From positions 149,404,347 through 149,468,346 of the forward strand of contig NC_071387.1 in NCBI RefSeq assembly GCF_022682495.2: a stretch of DNA of 64,000 bases, in the 5' to 3' direction. Source of the stretch: Desmodus rotundus. Lineage: Eukaryota; Chordata; Mammalia; Chiroptera; Phyllostomidae. Positions 11,975 through 23,010 of the stretch are shown in pieces. Each line of letters starts with the position of its first letter. Positions within the stretch are counted from its first letter, which is position 1. A program made the translations under genes and the position numbers. The notes under the pieces were generated by a model. That model had not been told where the DNA came from. It saw only the letters and a program-made list of their open reading frames with translations, and ran no database searches.

Positions 11975-12130
11975 AGGGGTTGGCCGCCTAGAGTTTCTGG
12001 ACAAGGTTTGGGGCGGGGGTACATGAACCTCCCTGAAGGTGTGTGCTCCTGTATAGGGTAGAGGGTCTGCAGCCTTCACCACATTCTCAGGGGCGTCTGT
12101 GCCAAACAGATCATTGACAACCACTGGTGA
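11975..12130. mobile_element. hAT-Charlie-type fragment
   Basis: The layout resembles the non-autonomous hAT repeats with a 'tagagtttctggac' block and an 'accacattctcaggggcgt' block, ending in 'gacaaccactgg' as these elements do. The exact family is not certain. Confidence 0.45.
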
Positions 12131-12540
12131 ATTAGCGAGAATTGGGAGAATTTTTAATGAAATGTGTCTTTGTTTTATAACATGATTCGCAGTAGCAACT
12201 TAACCCCAGGTATTAGCCTATGATTCATGCCATAGAACCCTGATGCATCAAAGGAAGAAGTCAGAGAGCTGTAGGAAGGTGTGGCCCAGGCAGCAGCAGC
12301 AGGGAAGTGGGGCTCAAGGCTCCAGGCTCAGGGCACCACACCCTGTGGTGAGAGAACTGGAATCCTCAGACGCAGAGGAAAGAGCCAGGGTGTCCACAGG
12401 GCCCAGAGCCAATTGTTAAGGACATTCTTATTCTCTTTGCCACTAACCTCTCTTTAGATGACCTGTTTCTTATGCCTGGTATTTTCTTTTGTGTTTTTGG
12501 TTACAAAGTGCAACTTCTCTCCTTAGTAAATTCAATACTC
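12131..12540. other. No gene recognised
   Basis: Unique sequence with no frame or repeat I can support. Confidence 0.4.
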
Positions 12541-12544
12541 ATCC

Positions 12545-12705
12545 ATTGAGCATCGTAGCCCAGTGTCTGAGAGCCTGCATGTTGGGGCCTGGAGCTCAGT
12601 CTTGGTACAGAGCTCGGCTCCACGGTGTGCAGCCACATGACTCTGGGGGAGCGGCCTGACCTCTCTAAGTTTCCACGTCTGGGCCTCAGTGACATGAACC
12701 CTGTT
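12545..12705 (+). mobile_element. MIR SINE (probable)
   Basis: The order 'gagagcctgcatgttggggc', 'cagccacatgactctgggg', 'tgacctctctaagtttcc' and 'gggcctcagtgacatgaac' follows the MIR core and 3' half. Confidence 0.5.
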
Positions 12706-13686
12706 CGCTGTCCTCCTTTATACCTCCCAGCAAATTATTGAAGCAGGAACCCTGCCTCTCCCCCCAATCTTGTTCTCTCCTCCAGTCTGCCCCTTTCAGG
12801 CTCCCTGGTCGGCCTGTCTGGTGTCCCGAGCCCCAGAGCATGGTAACATCTCCATCAGTGCTAGCGTCAGTCACGATGCCCACTTTCCACCAACGACGAA
12901 ATCCAAAATGCTGTGCTAGCTGCACTCTGGAAGAAGCGTGCTGAGGACGTCAGTGGTGATTATAGGGTAAGGAGAGATGAAGAGGAGGGGCCTTCCTGGG
13001 GACTGCTGAGTGGCACCCATACTTGAGCTTGCTCAAAGAACACTGAAGGCTGAAGCTGGGGCCTCCCCGGGTCATAAGCTTATGCTTTTGAATAACTGAA
13101 AATCAATAGTCCAGTATCCTACTTAATGAGGCTGGAGTGTTTTCACCTTACTAAGCTCAGGGCGGGAACATTAGGCGATAATGGACTCCTTTTCATGATC
13201 TTTTTGCATTCAGAAAGAAAATAAAAGAGCTGAGTAAGAGGATGGCCTGGGCTCTGGCATGAAGCTACTGGTCCTCAGGTATATGGCTTGGATTTTCCCT
13301 GAATCTTTGTACTCTGTTTCAGGTTTATCTGTCTGAACAGTTTTCCCTTCCTCCATAGCAAATGAATCATTTCTTCCTCTCATATCCTGCCAAATATTTC
13401 AAATCATGCCTCCCATTCTTGGTTAAGTGCCTGAATTGAACTCACTATGATGAAAAAGCAACTGGTGGAAAACAAATTTTCATTCTTGTCTACAAGCCTC
13501 CTGAAATACAGTTTTTGGGAGAAGCTTGTGGGCATGATACCCTGACCCAGCTGGATGTCACAGAGCTAGGCAGCGAAGGGAACCTGACTCATCTTCCTGA
13601 AACAATCTAACAGATGAGGAGTATGCCAGTAACACTGCATCCAGAGGGAGGTGGAAACTCACTGGAGATAAAATAATGTGCTTCTG

Positions 13687-13700
13687 CTGCCACCTGGTGG
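13687..13700 (-). promoter_or_regulatory. CTCF core motif, full match
   Basis: The minus strand reads CCACCAGGTGGCAG, matching all 14 positions of CCASYAGRKGGCRS. It lies in sequence I do not assign to a repeat. Occupancy cannot be known from sequence. Confidence 0.55.
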
Positions 13701-13814
13701 AGGTCTCACCTTTAATCATTGTTAATTGAAGGGTCACTGCCAGACCCTGTCACAGAGCCGTGATTGTGATTCTCAAATGAATTCTTTGGACCAGCAGCGA
13801 TGGAATTACCTGGC

Positions 13815-13950
13815 CATTTCCTATCTATGACATTTGGCTTATTACTGAATCTTTCTGAATACAGTTTCCTTAGTTATAAAATATCTAACTCATGGGATTG
13901 TGAAGATTTAAACAGAAAATGTAGGTAACATGAGCAGTAAGAATAAAAAA
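13815..13950 (+). mobile_element. MIR SINE 3' half
   Basis: Contains 'gaatacagtttccttagtta', 'taaaatatctaactcatggg' and 'attgtgaagatttaaacag', the MIR 3' half in order. Confidence 0.55.
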
Positions 13951-14109
13951 TATAAGAGGACTAGTATTACATCTAAGAAAAGATGTGCAATTATGCAAAA
14001 AGTAAATATTTCTTTGAGAAGCATTTTGAATGCCTAAATAAAGGAGCACTTTGGAAAGCAGAATCTGAGGCTCTACTCTAGACCTGCTGGATCAAGATGT
14101 GCATTCTAA

Positions 14110-15310
14110 CAGTGTAGGGAAGGATGTATTAAGCAAAACCTCATCTCATTATAAGGCAAAGGATTTTGATATATTTGACCATATTTAAATTTAAAACTTC
14201 TGTGCATGAAAAGGTACCATAAACAAAGTGAAAAGACCAGATAACAAATGGGAGAAGAAATTTCAACACATCATTGACAAAGGGTTTGTATCAGAATACA
14301 TAAAGAAAGAAAGATAGCCCTGGCTGGTGTGGCTCAGTGGATTGAGCACGGGCCTGCGAACCAAGGGGTTGCTGGTTCGATTCCCAGTCGGGGCACATGC
14401 CTGGGTTGTGGGCCAGGTCCCCAGTAGGGGGGTACACGAGAGGTAACCACATATTGATGTTTAAAAAATAAATTAATTAAAAAAAGAAAGATAACCTAGT
14501 GGGAAAATGGACAAAAAATGTCAGTATACCCTTTACAAAAGAAAAATACCACCTGCTAGACATATGACCAGTGCTCAGCCGGAGCACTTAGCAGAGAAAT
14601 GCAAATTGAAAAATGAGACGGAATAAACAATTAAAAAGTAGAATGACCATACAATCCAGCAATTCCACTTCTGGGTATTTTCTGAATGAAAACACTAATT
14701 TGAAAAGATATACATATCCCTGTATACATATACATATTCATATACATATGAATCTATATACATATTCACTGCAACATTATTTATAATAGCCACGGTAGGG
14801 AAACAACGGACATGTTCGACAATGGATGAATGGATAAAGGAAATGCAATGCGCATATAGATTATGTGCTTACGTATATAATACAATATTACTCATTCATA
14901 AAAAGAATGGAATCCTGCCATTTGCCGCAATGTGGATGAAACTTGAGGGCATTGTGCCAAGTGTGATAAGTCAGACAGAGAAAGACGAATATCCATCTAA
15001 TCTTACTTATGTGTGGAATCTAAGAAGAAACCTTAAAACTAAGGAGCTAAAACTAACCGAACTTACAGACACAGGAAACTGATGGGTGGTTGCCCGACGC
15101 AGGGGGTGGGGGATGAGTGAAATGGGTAAAGGGGTCAACGGTACAAACTTCCAGTCGTAAATTCGTGGGGATGCAATTCAGAGAGTGGTGACTGTAGTTA
15201 ACAACACTGCATTGCTATCTGAAAGTTGCCAAGTTGCATCATTACGTTGTAGGCCTAAAACTAATACAATGTTTTGTGTCAATTATACCTCAATAAAAAT
15301 TTTTTAAAAA
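14110..15310 (+). mobile_element. L1 3' part (ORF2 end and 3' UTR)
   Basis: Forward L1 sequence. It starts with the ORF2 C-terminal part around 14120-14310, carries a nested SINE at 14317-14482, then continues with the segment 'ttccacttctgggtattttc', a TATA-rich expansion at 14710-14765, the 'gcaacattatttataatagc' block and the closing part before 'caataaaaatttttt' near 15291. The frame at 14822-15082 is the decayed C-terminal tail, not a gene. Confidence 0.85.
14317..14482 (+). mobile_element. VES-type bat SINE nested in L1
   Basis: A box TGGCTCAGTGG at 14330-14340 and B box GGTTCGATTCC at 14374-14384 are both intact, so the pol III internal promoter is preserved. The body is flanked by an exact 11-base target duplication AAAGAAAGATA (14306-14316 and 14483-14493), proving a clean insertion into the L1. 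The 3' part is shortened compared with the copies at 22783 and 24918. Confidence 0.95.
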
Positions 15311-16420
15311 GAAAGAAAAATGAGACAGTGTTTTATAACCACCAGCTTGAATCTGAGCAGAAACTCTCCCCAAATATTGCTGGGGGGTGAAAACCAGACT
15401 AACACCCCTGGAGGACAGCTGGGCGTGGCCTTGGAAAGAGAAAAGCGTGAGCTTATATAGCCGCCAATCCCACTTCTAGGCATTTGCCCTGGAAATGCTT
15501 TAGCACAGGGGCTCAAGGATGCTTCTACAGGCACTTTATTGAAGCTCTTCTTACAAAAGCCAAAAATTGGCACTCACCTTGAAGTACATTAACACAGCAG
15601 AATAGATTAACATGTTTTCCCTTGGTACCGAATGCCATACAGCAGTTAAAATGAGTAAATTGGATCCGCACATAACTACACGTACCTCAGAAGCATGTTG
15701 CTCAGGGGGAAAAAAGAAGGCAATTGTCAAAGATAGATAAACAATATCATATCATTTAGGCATATGAATAATAAATGCCAAATTGAGGGTAGTAGCTACT
15801 TCTGTAAAGAAAGAGCTGATAGCATTCCAGTAAGACTACAGAGAGCATTTCAATGAGATCTGTAATGTTTAATAATTTAAGGTTAGTGCTGGATATATTT
15901 CTATAATGTTCTCTGGAATATTTATATGCTTGCAACAGTCTAGAGAGAAAGATAATGTACATAAAATGAATGGCACCTATTAAAATACAGTTGTGATTAT
16001 TAAAGAGGGTTGAAATCCTTTCAAATAAATCCTTCTAATATTAAATATTTATCTCTGGGAGGAAAATTTTAAACATGCTTTATCTTAAAAGATCTCTTGC
16101 AGCAGCTAAAATTTATTTTCTCTTATCAACATGTCTAGAGAGCAAATTAATCAACCACTAACTTGTTTTCTGGATGCCTCTCAGGGGCCTGGCAGCGAGC
16201 TACTTAGTATGAGGACAATACAAGAGGTGAAATACCTGGCCTCTAACGTATAGAAAAAACAAAGAAGGAGGAGAAAGGGCAGGAGGAGGATGAAAAGAAA
16301 GAAAATTATTCCAGGCAGGCGGAGTCCACTCTTGCAATGTGACGACGCTGCTGTTTTCGGAAGCACACAGTTCCGTACGTAAAAACGAAGGCGATCCCGT
16401 TCAAAGTAGCCCCTCGTGAC
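15311..16420. other. No gene recognised
   Basis: AT-rich sequence. Part of 15440-15730 ('ccaatcccacttctaggcat', 'accgaatgccatacagcagt') looks like a further diverged L1 3' UTR in plus orientation. The 89-codon minus frame at 15304-15573 is not supported. Confidence 0.4.
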
Positions 16421-16425
16421 TTGTA

Positions 16426-16975
16426 TTGGGTTGGCCAAAAAGTCTGTTATTGTTTTTCCGTAAAGTAATAGACACGTTTTTCATTTTCTCCAATAACTTC
16501 ATTGATTTGGATATTTTTGAGTATGCCTGTTATCTCACACTATTGGCTGCTAGTGGGTAGAGGCCAGGGGTGCTGCTAAACATCTTCCAATGCGTAAGAC
16601 AGCCCCACAGCAAAGAATTATTTGTCCAAAATGTCAATAGTACCAAGAAACTTCACAAAAACCACACGTTCAATCAGTCACAGCACCTTCTCCATACACT
16701 GCACACATCTTTTTTTGTATTTCAGTTGCATTTTTACCTTTCTTGAAATAATAAAACATAATTTGCCAAAATATTGCATATCTTCTCCCATCTTCAATAT
16801 TAAAGTGGTTACACAAAAATTCACCAATTTTGGTAATTTTTTTCAAAAAATGTACACTAACATGACAGCTGTCACAACGCAATCTAACAAAAGTGCTCTG
16901 AATGACGTTAAAGACAACTAAGCGCTGCTACAGCGAGCGTACGGAAAAAACTAAAGGAATTTTTATCCAATCCAA
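16426..16975 (-). mobile_element. Internally deleted mariner transposon
   Basis: Both ends are flanked by TA (16424-16425, 16976-16977). The left terminal repeat begins 'ttgggttggccaaaaagtct' and the right, read in reverse, begins 'ttggattggataaaaattcc', so the repeats are imperfect. On the minus strand, 16670-16882 encodes a stretch typical of the mariner transposase N-terminal helix-turn-helix, with 'KGKNATEIQKKMCAVYGEGA' near its end. At 550 bases it is less than half a full mariner (about 1.3 kb), and the catalytic DDD region is missing. A MER20-like block sits at the deletion. Confidence 0.85.
16541..16651 (+). mobile_element. MER20-like segment inside the mariner
   Basis: The run of 'gctagtgggtagaggccagg', 'ggtgctgctaaacatcttcc' and 'aaatgtcaatagtaccaaga' matches the 3' half of the eutherian hAT element MER20 as I know it. 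Both its ends are truncated. It lies wholly inside the mariner's outer ends. Confidence 0.7.
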
Positions 16976-16977
16976 TA

Positions 16978-18020
16978 ACATTCATCCTGGAAATATCCTA
17001 GTAATTAAAATAGGGTTGGAAGCCCTCTTAGAATTATGTTTAGAGTGTGTAGCATTCTAGCACGGGTTTCTATAATGAGAAACATATCTGGGAGGTAAAT
17101 TTGACTTTGGAGAAAAGTCAACTCAGTAATGCAGCTCTTGCTCAGTAACTGAGTATGACAACATGGTAGTGATTCCTTTTGCTTTCCATGGCTACATGCT
17201 TGTATGGGGCTCTTTATGACCAATGGTGGTTGCCTGGGGGGTCCTCCAGCTGCCATAACCTCTGCCCATCCACCCTGCGAGCCGAAGTGTACAATATCTC
17301 TGCATACCTGTAAGTAATCGCTGCGCACAGCCGTGCCTCAGACAGTGGTTGGAAAGCTCTTTAATGCAGTGCGGCCGACCTGCCTGCACAGCCTGCAAAA
17401 CGGCTCAGGGCACAGCAGCACCTGGCCGATGCTCGCCGGTGCGTTTCCTCTGTCGAAGCATGTTGACTTGCTAGCGTCGTCTAGGAATTACCTGACTGGG
17501 TTTTGGAGTGCGGGAAGCCCTTTCAACCCTGACCACAGACCTGCTGAGTGTTTGTCCATGTTCTTCCTCCTCAGCCCACAGCCAAGCCTTCTCAGATGGC
17601 AGAATCACACAATAAAAGGAGCCTTAATTCCTGAACTGCTATTTGGAGCAGAACCTCCACCAAAATCCCCTGACCTGCAATGGAATATGATGAGAGTGAG
17701 AATAAGCCGTTATAGCATTCAGCTAATGACATTTGGGAATATTTTTGTCATGCATGTAGACTAGCACATTCCGACTAATACAGAGGCAATTCCCGAAAAC
17801 AAGTCCCCAAAGTGTTCTAAGCAACGGCAGCAGCATCATAAACCCAATCTGTTAAGATGGTGCTGAGAACAACATTCATTGTCAAGTATATTAGTGAGGG
17901 TGGTTTTTAACTTAAAATGTGATATTATCACTTTAAAGTCACAGGATGCGGTGTTGTATGATAGAATATTCATGTGCTGAGAGCTAGATTTCTCCTGAAA
18001 GAGCTGGACCTTGAGGTCAG
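16978..18020. other. No gene recognised
   Basis: A 143-codon plus frame at 17333-17764 is the longest here. It shows no recognised domain, and the surroundings give no splice or promoter support, so I regard it as chance or as a remnant of an unidentified repeat. Confidence 0.4.
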
Positions 18021-18024
18021 CTTA

Positions 18025-18135
18025 GCATTTGAGTGGGTAAGGAAGAGAAGTGGGGAGGAGCATTTCAGCTGGAAGGGAAATGGAAGCACATGTAGAAAAG
18101 GTCTTGGGTGGGGAGGGGGGTGTGCAGGAGCAGCT
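18025..18135 (+). repeat. Fragment of unassigned dispersed repeat
   Basis: The 'aggagcatttcagctggaag' and 'gcacatgtagaaaaggtctt' wording is shared in style with 150-268 and 32740-33115. Likely one old family, name unknown. Confidence 0.3.
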
Positions 18136-18240
18136 CATTAAAAAGAAAAAAAAAAAGATACTTCCTTTCCCCTTTTCCCCACACAAAGCAATCAAGGATA
18201 GTTAGATCTTGTAATCATCTCCTGGTTTGGGGAGGTACAG

Positions 18241-18675
18241 ATTCCACTTAATGTCTATATACATCAAATCTCTGCAACTATTTCAAATTGTTGTTAAAGC
18301 CAAAGAGGCTTCTGGAAGTCACAATACCAATGGCCGACGTTTAGCAGGTATTTACCACGCGCTAGCACAGAAGCTCACCGCTTTAAATCAGGACAAGGAG
18401 CACCGGTGCTCCTGTGAGCTTGCTGGAAACGAGGAAAGTCAGATCCCACCTCAGACATTGTGGATCAATAGCTGCATTTTAACAAGATCCTCCAGTGACT
18501 CACATACATGCTACAGTTTCAAAAGCACTACTTTCAACACTTAATCTCAAATTATACAAAAGTCTTATGATCCCACTCATGTCATCTTACTTCATAAATC
18601 TGCAAGTGTTTCATATCACCATTAAAAGAAAAGAGACTTCTGGAAGTCATAGTGCCAATAGGTATTTTTTTTATT
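18241..18675 (+). repeat. Diverged direct duplication
   Basis: Copy A (about 18241-18358) and copy B (about 18571-18675) align along their length, sharing exactly 'cttctggaagtca'. Each runs into a MIR-like stretch. Between them lies a hAT fragment (18440-18545). The similarity extends to the frames translated from both copies, but neither is a plausible gene. Confidence 0.6.
18440..18545 (+). mobile_element. MER5-type hAT fragment
   Basis: 'gcattttaacaagatcctcc' followed by 'agtgactcacatacatgc' and 'agtttcaaaagcacta' follows the MER5A-type 3' end. Confidence 0.55.
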
Positions 18676-18870
18676 GAGCATTTGACATGTTTCTCAAAAA
18701 ACCTATGAAGCAGGCATGGGTACTATTATTAACCCCATTTCAATAGATACGAAAATAAGGCTCCGAGAGTTTAAGTAATTTACCCAAAAGTACAAGCTAG
18801 CATTACATATATGAAATATCGGGATGAGATTAAACCTATTCCCAGCTGACGCCAGAATCTAAGCTTTTAC
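18640..18870 (-). mobile_element. MIR SINE
   Basis: The plus strand shows reverse MIR landmarks: 'tattgagcatttgacatg', 'tactattattaaccccattt' and 'aataaggctccgagagttta'. Confidence 0.6.
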
Positions 18871-19345
18871 GTCCTGCAGTGGTGTTCTCCTTGTACAGTG
18901 AAGAGCACCGTGGGCCCATAACAGGCTCACCAGTGAGTGGCAGACCAGCCTAACTTCCGGGACACACTTAACTGGAAGAACAGCAGAGTGACTAAGACAT
19001 CTAGAAAAGTGACTGTGAAAGGAAATCCTTGCAAAGGGGAACAAATGAATCAACACAAACTTAATTGTCGGAAAGGACGCACATTTACACACAGGTAGGT
19101 ATACCAGTGATAATGTGTAAAAATGTAATTTTAAGTATTGTCCAGCAGCTTTAGCAAGTCAGAAGGACAATTTCTCACTTCTTTCTGAGGGAGGATTTAA
19201 TGATTTGGATATCTACTCATTTATACAATTTAATGAGCCAAGGAGGCAAGAATTAGTAGTTCATTTAGCAATAGTGAATGAAATGAAGAGTCTTGTGGTG
19301 TTTACCTGTTACTAACCACTTTTATTGCTGAAGGCACCTGCTATA
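18871..19345. other. No gene recognised
   Basis: Unique sequence, AT-rich in the second half. No supported frame. Confidence 0.4.
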
Positions 19346-19349
19346 ATAC

Positions 19350-19545
19350 TTTAATACCATGGTTCCCACACTTTTAGCATGCATCAGAATTTTCTGGGCA
19401 GCTTGGAAAACAGAATCCTCGGACCCATCCCCAGAATCTTGGATTCAGTGGCTCCAGGAAGGGGCCCCAAGGTTTAGCATTTCTAACAAATGCCCACATG
19501 CTGCTGTTGCTGCTGCTGGTGTGGGACTCCATCCTGAAGACTAAC
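19350..19545 (+). mobile_element. MER5-type hAT-Charlie element
   Basis: Starts with 'tggttcccacacttttagca', continues with 'gcatcagaattttctgggca', 'gattcagtggctccaggaag' and 'gcatttctaacaaatgccca', and ends near the GCT-rich stretch and 'ctgaagacta'. This is the usual order of MER5A-type elements. A G run follows at 19546-19558. Confidence 0.7.
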
Positions 19546-19914
19546 GGGGGGGGGGGGGGAGCATAATGTCCTAGAGTCAGCATGCCCTGTGCAGGTGGTG
19601 TAAACCTCCCCATGTCAAGGAAAATGAGAAGGGTGACTGGGAGCGTCAAGGTTTTCCACACTGCAGGGCTTCCTTGGGGTAAAATCCTTCATTGCTCCTG
19701 ACCAACCTCTTGCTTTTTGCCTAGATTTTGAGAAAACATGAGAGGCGAGAGCTGAATCATGAGAAGGGTTGAGGCAGGTTTAAGTTTGCTTTGTGGGTCC
19801 CCTTTTCAGCCTTTCCGCTCTGGCTTCTCAGCCTCCTCCAGGCCCTTCCGTCTGCCCTTGCCCTCACCTCGCTCTCAGCCACTCCATTCACATTTATTGC
19901 ACTGGCACTTCTTG

Positions 19915-20065
19915 TGCCTCAACCTTGGGATAATGCCACAAAGTATCATTCTGATTATACGGATGAAAAGCTGAGACCTGGAAAAGTAAAATAACTTACC
20001 AGAATGGCAAAGCCAGTAGGTAGTGAAGCAGGATTCAAATTCAAAGTGGATCTGCCTCCAAAGCT
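19915..20065 (-). mobile_element. MIR SINE
   Basis: The plus strand has 'ttatacggatgaaaagctga', 'aagtaaaataacttaccaga' and 'aggattcaaattcaaagtgg', the reverse MIR core. Confidence 0.6.
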
Positions 20066-20079
20066 CTTTCTTGTTCCTC

Positions 20080-20205
20080 TGTTCCGCTCACGTGGAGTCA
20101 GCGGTCGTCCACGTGGGCCGCCTGCTGGGATCACAGCGATCCTGCGCCTGCCCCGATCTATTAACCTGGAATCCCAGGGCGGGCCCGGGCTGTGGTCGTT
20201 TAGAA
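20080..20205. promoter_or_regulatory. CpG cluster with paired CACGTG boxes
   Basis: About a dozen CpG dinucleotides lie in this short interval, while the flanks have few. Two E-boxes CACGTG (20089-20094 and 20110-20115) are arranged as an inverted pair, CACGTGGA and TCCACGTG. bHLH factors such as USF or MYC family members bind such sites. Function here is inferred. Confidence 0.4.
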
Positions 20206-20262
20206 AGCTCACCAGGTGATTCAGATGTGCTGTCAGGATTGAGAATCACTGCTTTACAGGTA
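20190..20262 (+). mobile_element. hAT fragment, MER5-type end
   Basis: 'agctcaccaggtgattcaga' and 'gattgagaatcactgcttta' match the closing part of MER5/MER58-type elements. Confidence 0.55.
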
Positions 20263-20574
20263 TCTGTGTGACTTCATTATTATATATATAAAATACTATC
20301 CCCACAATTCTCTGACATTGACTCAAAGGGCCCAACTCAAAGAAACTGTGCTCTGTTGGACTCACCACCCCCTGGAGAATCCAGCCGTTGACCAGGATGC
20401 CTCGGGTGCTTGTTTTTTCTCCCATTTCCCTGCTCAGAATGAAGTGAATGACCTAAATTTTCCTTTTCAGGCTGAGCATGATTTATAGATCTAATTCAAG
20501 TAATTAAGCTGAATTATCCCTCGAGGAATAAGGGGAAAATGTAAGAGCAGAAGAAAGCAAGATACTTAACATGA

Positions 20575-20765
20575 GGGTTAGAATAAGGCGAAATGGAATT
20601 CAAATTCTGGTTTTGCTCCTAATTAGCTGTGTAAACTCGGGCAAGTTTAATGTCTTTCAGTTCTCATTTTTCATATCGGAACAGTGTATCTGTGGGCCTC
20701 TGCTTAGATCAGTTGTTATGAAGCTTAGCACACAGTAGACAGCAGACAGACCATGATGGACAGCT
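20575..20765 (+). mobile_element. MIR SINE
   Basis: MIR order: 'ggaattcaaattctggtttt', 'ctaattagctgtgtaaactc', 'gggcaagtttaatgtctttc', 'gttatgaagcttagcacaca'. Confidence 0.7.
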
Positions 20766-20979
20766 GTCAGTATGTGCGGTCCAGGACGGGGGTGGGGTGA
20801 CACCGTTAGCTCAGACCTGGACAGCTGAACCTGCACCTTTCCCTGGCATTTCATGGTTGTGCTGGAAGCTTAAACTTACCCTCCTCGTCAGGGTCCTGTC
20901 TCAGGTGTGGCACTGCCATCGCTCGACCCTCTAAACAGTGAAAGACTTTGGAGGAGGCCTCAGTGCCCCTCCCCTATCC

Positions 20980-21915
20980 CACCCCTCCTTCTCTGCGTAC
21001 CGCAGTGTTGCCAGTTCACTTTCACCTTCCTTTCTCAAACCCATTTCTTCTCTCTGTTTCCACAGGCACCAACATGAGTCAGGTTTCCATCTTCTTCTTT
21101 GTCTGGACATGTGACAAGGCAGCAGCTAAGAGGCACTTTCTCCTCCATCCTTTTCTGCTTTTGCCTCCTGAGCCCATCCTATAAGCTCCTAACAAAGAGT
21201 CTTTCTCTTACACATCTTTCATGGATTACCATTGCTCCAGAACAAAATCTAAACCCTATGCGTGGAAACTGAGTGGTCCACGTTCTTCCGCCTGTGGCTT
21301 CCAGTCTAGTTCCCCATCAGTCCCACATTGCTTCTCCCACCACCAGCCAAAAGGACTCGATGACTCCGACCTACAAAATTAGTCCACATTTTGCTGCAGC
21401 CTTTTTATGTGCCCTGTCCCCTACACCTGGAATTTCTTTTCCTCTCCTTCACCTGTTTGATCTAGTCAAGTTCTACAAAGGCCAGTTCCATCACTATGAG
21501 CTTAGTGCCTCTTCCCACAGATCTCCGATCACAGTGCGCTCTTCCCTCCCCGACACTCTCTGCCACACTGTTAAAAATCACCGTAGAGTGCCAACAGACC
21601 GTCATCATTATCTGCACAAAAGTTTTTCTTTTTCAAGCCCAAATTCCAAAAGGTCTTGAAGACCAAGGCCAAGGGTCCAAGTCCTATTCTCACTTTTTTT
21701 CCAGACATGGAGTAGTCCGTATTATTGGGAATAAGGTGATTACAGTAGACTGTGACCATAATGAAGACCCTGTTCATTTCCCTTATAATATCTATGTATA
21801 TATGTATATATATACATAATGTATGTATATATTATATTCACCTTCCTATTCCCAGTGTTAGCACATTGTAAATGCTCAATAAACATTAGTTAAGTCAGTG
21901 AGTGAATAAATGGGA
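20980..21915 (+). mobile_element. L2 LINE segment
   Basis: Forward L2 sequence through 'gcagcctttttatgtgccct', 'acctggaatttcttttcctc', and a terminal part at 21850-21915 with 'gcacattgtaaatgctcaat' and 'gagtgaataaat'. The middle is diverged, and an AT repeat at 21785-21840 interrupts it. Frames of up to 128 codons here are L2 by-products. Confidence 0.6.
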
Positions 21916-22780
21916 GAAAAAAGTTGAAAAAGAAACTCTATGCAATCTAGAATGCTGGTTGATATTTTGTATTTGATCTTTACAGTCATAATTTTGTCCA
22001 AATTTGGGTCTGTTTTCAGCAGGGTTAAATGTTACTTTTATGTCAAAAGTAATGCAATATAAAACCTTCTCCAAAAAGTGGAATGCTGCCCATACTGACA
22101 ACAAGGCCGCCAGGAGCCGAGGGACACCCCCCCCACCCCCACCCCACAGCAGCACCATAGAAATGGATGGAGAAGCTGTTTTCCTGTAACAAATAACTGG
22201 CAGGGGGGCATTTTGTAGAATCCTGTCGAGGGAAGTCAAGTCTCCTTAGCAAAAAAGATGCCAGATTTTGTGTGAGCTAACAGCCATTGTTGATGCAGAG
22301 ACGTAGATTTCCCTGTTAACAACATTACAGGAAAGCAGATTCTTCACTGAACTGGTATGGGACATAGAAGCGTATTGGAATCATGCAGGAAGAAAAAGAC
22401 CTGGCTGGGATAAGAACTAAGATAAACCATGACTATGGTAAAGATTCTTAAGCTCTTCAGTGAGGATGCACTTCAAATTAATATCAGACACTCACTGATC
22501 ACATAGAATTAAAAGGGATGGACCGCAGAGGGGCTGGCTCAGAGAGAGTGGCGAGCTCAACAACGAGCCTTACCTTGAGGGCGAGGCTCAGCCTTCATGG
22601 TAAGGCTTATTACCTGTGCCAGATGGCATTTAGGTGAGAATCGCCAAGGTTTATCTCAATGACTTTCTTTTGTCTATTTTAATGGCTCCTTCAGAAGGAC
22701 TCATTCTTTTTTTTTTTTTTTGGATAGTACTAATATCATTCAGTCTTTTGTTTTTCCTCTTTATTTTTAACCTAAAGAAA
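21916..22780. other. No gene recognised
   Basis: A C run with A interruptions lies at about 22127-22145. No gene or named repeat can be supported. Confidence 0.4.
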
Positions 22781-22782
22781 CT

Positions 22783-23010
22783 GCCCTGGCTGGTGTGGCT
22801 CAGTGGATTGAAGGCTGGCCTGTGAACCGAAGGGATGTCAGTTTGATTCCCAGTCGGGGCACATGCCTGGGTTACAGGCCAGGTCCCCAGTGGAGGCTGT
22901 GCGAGAGGCAACCACACATTGATGCTCCTCTCCCCCTCTTTCTCTCTCCCTTCCCCTCTCTCTAAAAATAAATAAATAAAACATTTTAAAAAATAAAATA
23001 AATTTTTAAA
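22783..23010 (+). mobile_element. VES-type bat SINE
   Basis: Starts 'gccctggctggtgtggctca', keeps an A box, has a mutated B box region ('agtttgattccc'), a CT-rich stretch and an A-rich tail. Flanking 'aaagaaac' (22774-22781 and 23011-23018) is the target duplication. The 143-codon minus frame here is the SINE in reverse. Confidence 0.93.

Noticed and set aside
14374..14384. Internal B box as a tRNA gene
   Set aside because: It belongs to a tRNA-derived SINE; no complete cloverleaf is present.
16622..16921. 99-codon plus frame in the mariner
   Set aside because: The informative strand is minus, where the transposase N-terminus is readable; the plus frame is its shadow.
17333..17764. 143-codon open frame
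   Set aside because: No recognisable product or context; likely chance or an unidentified repeat remnant.
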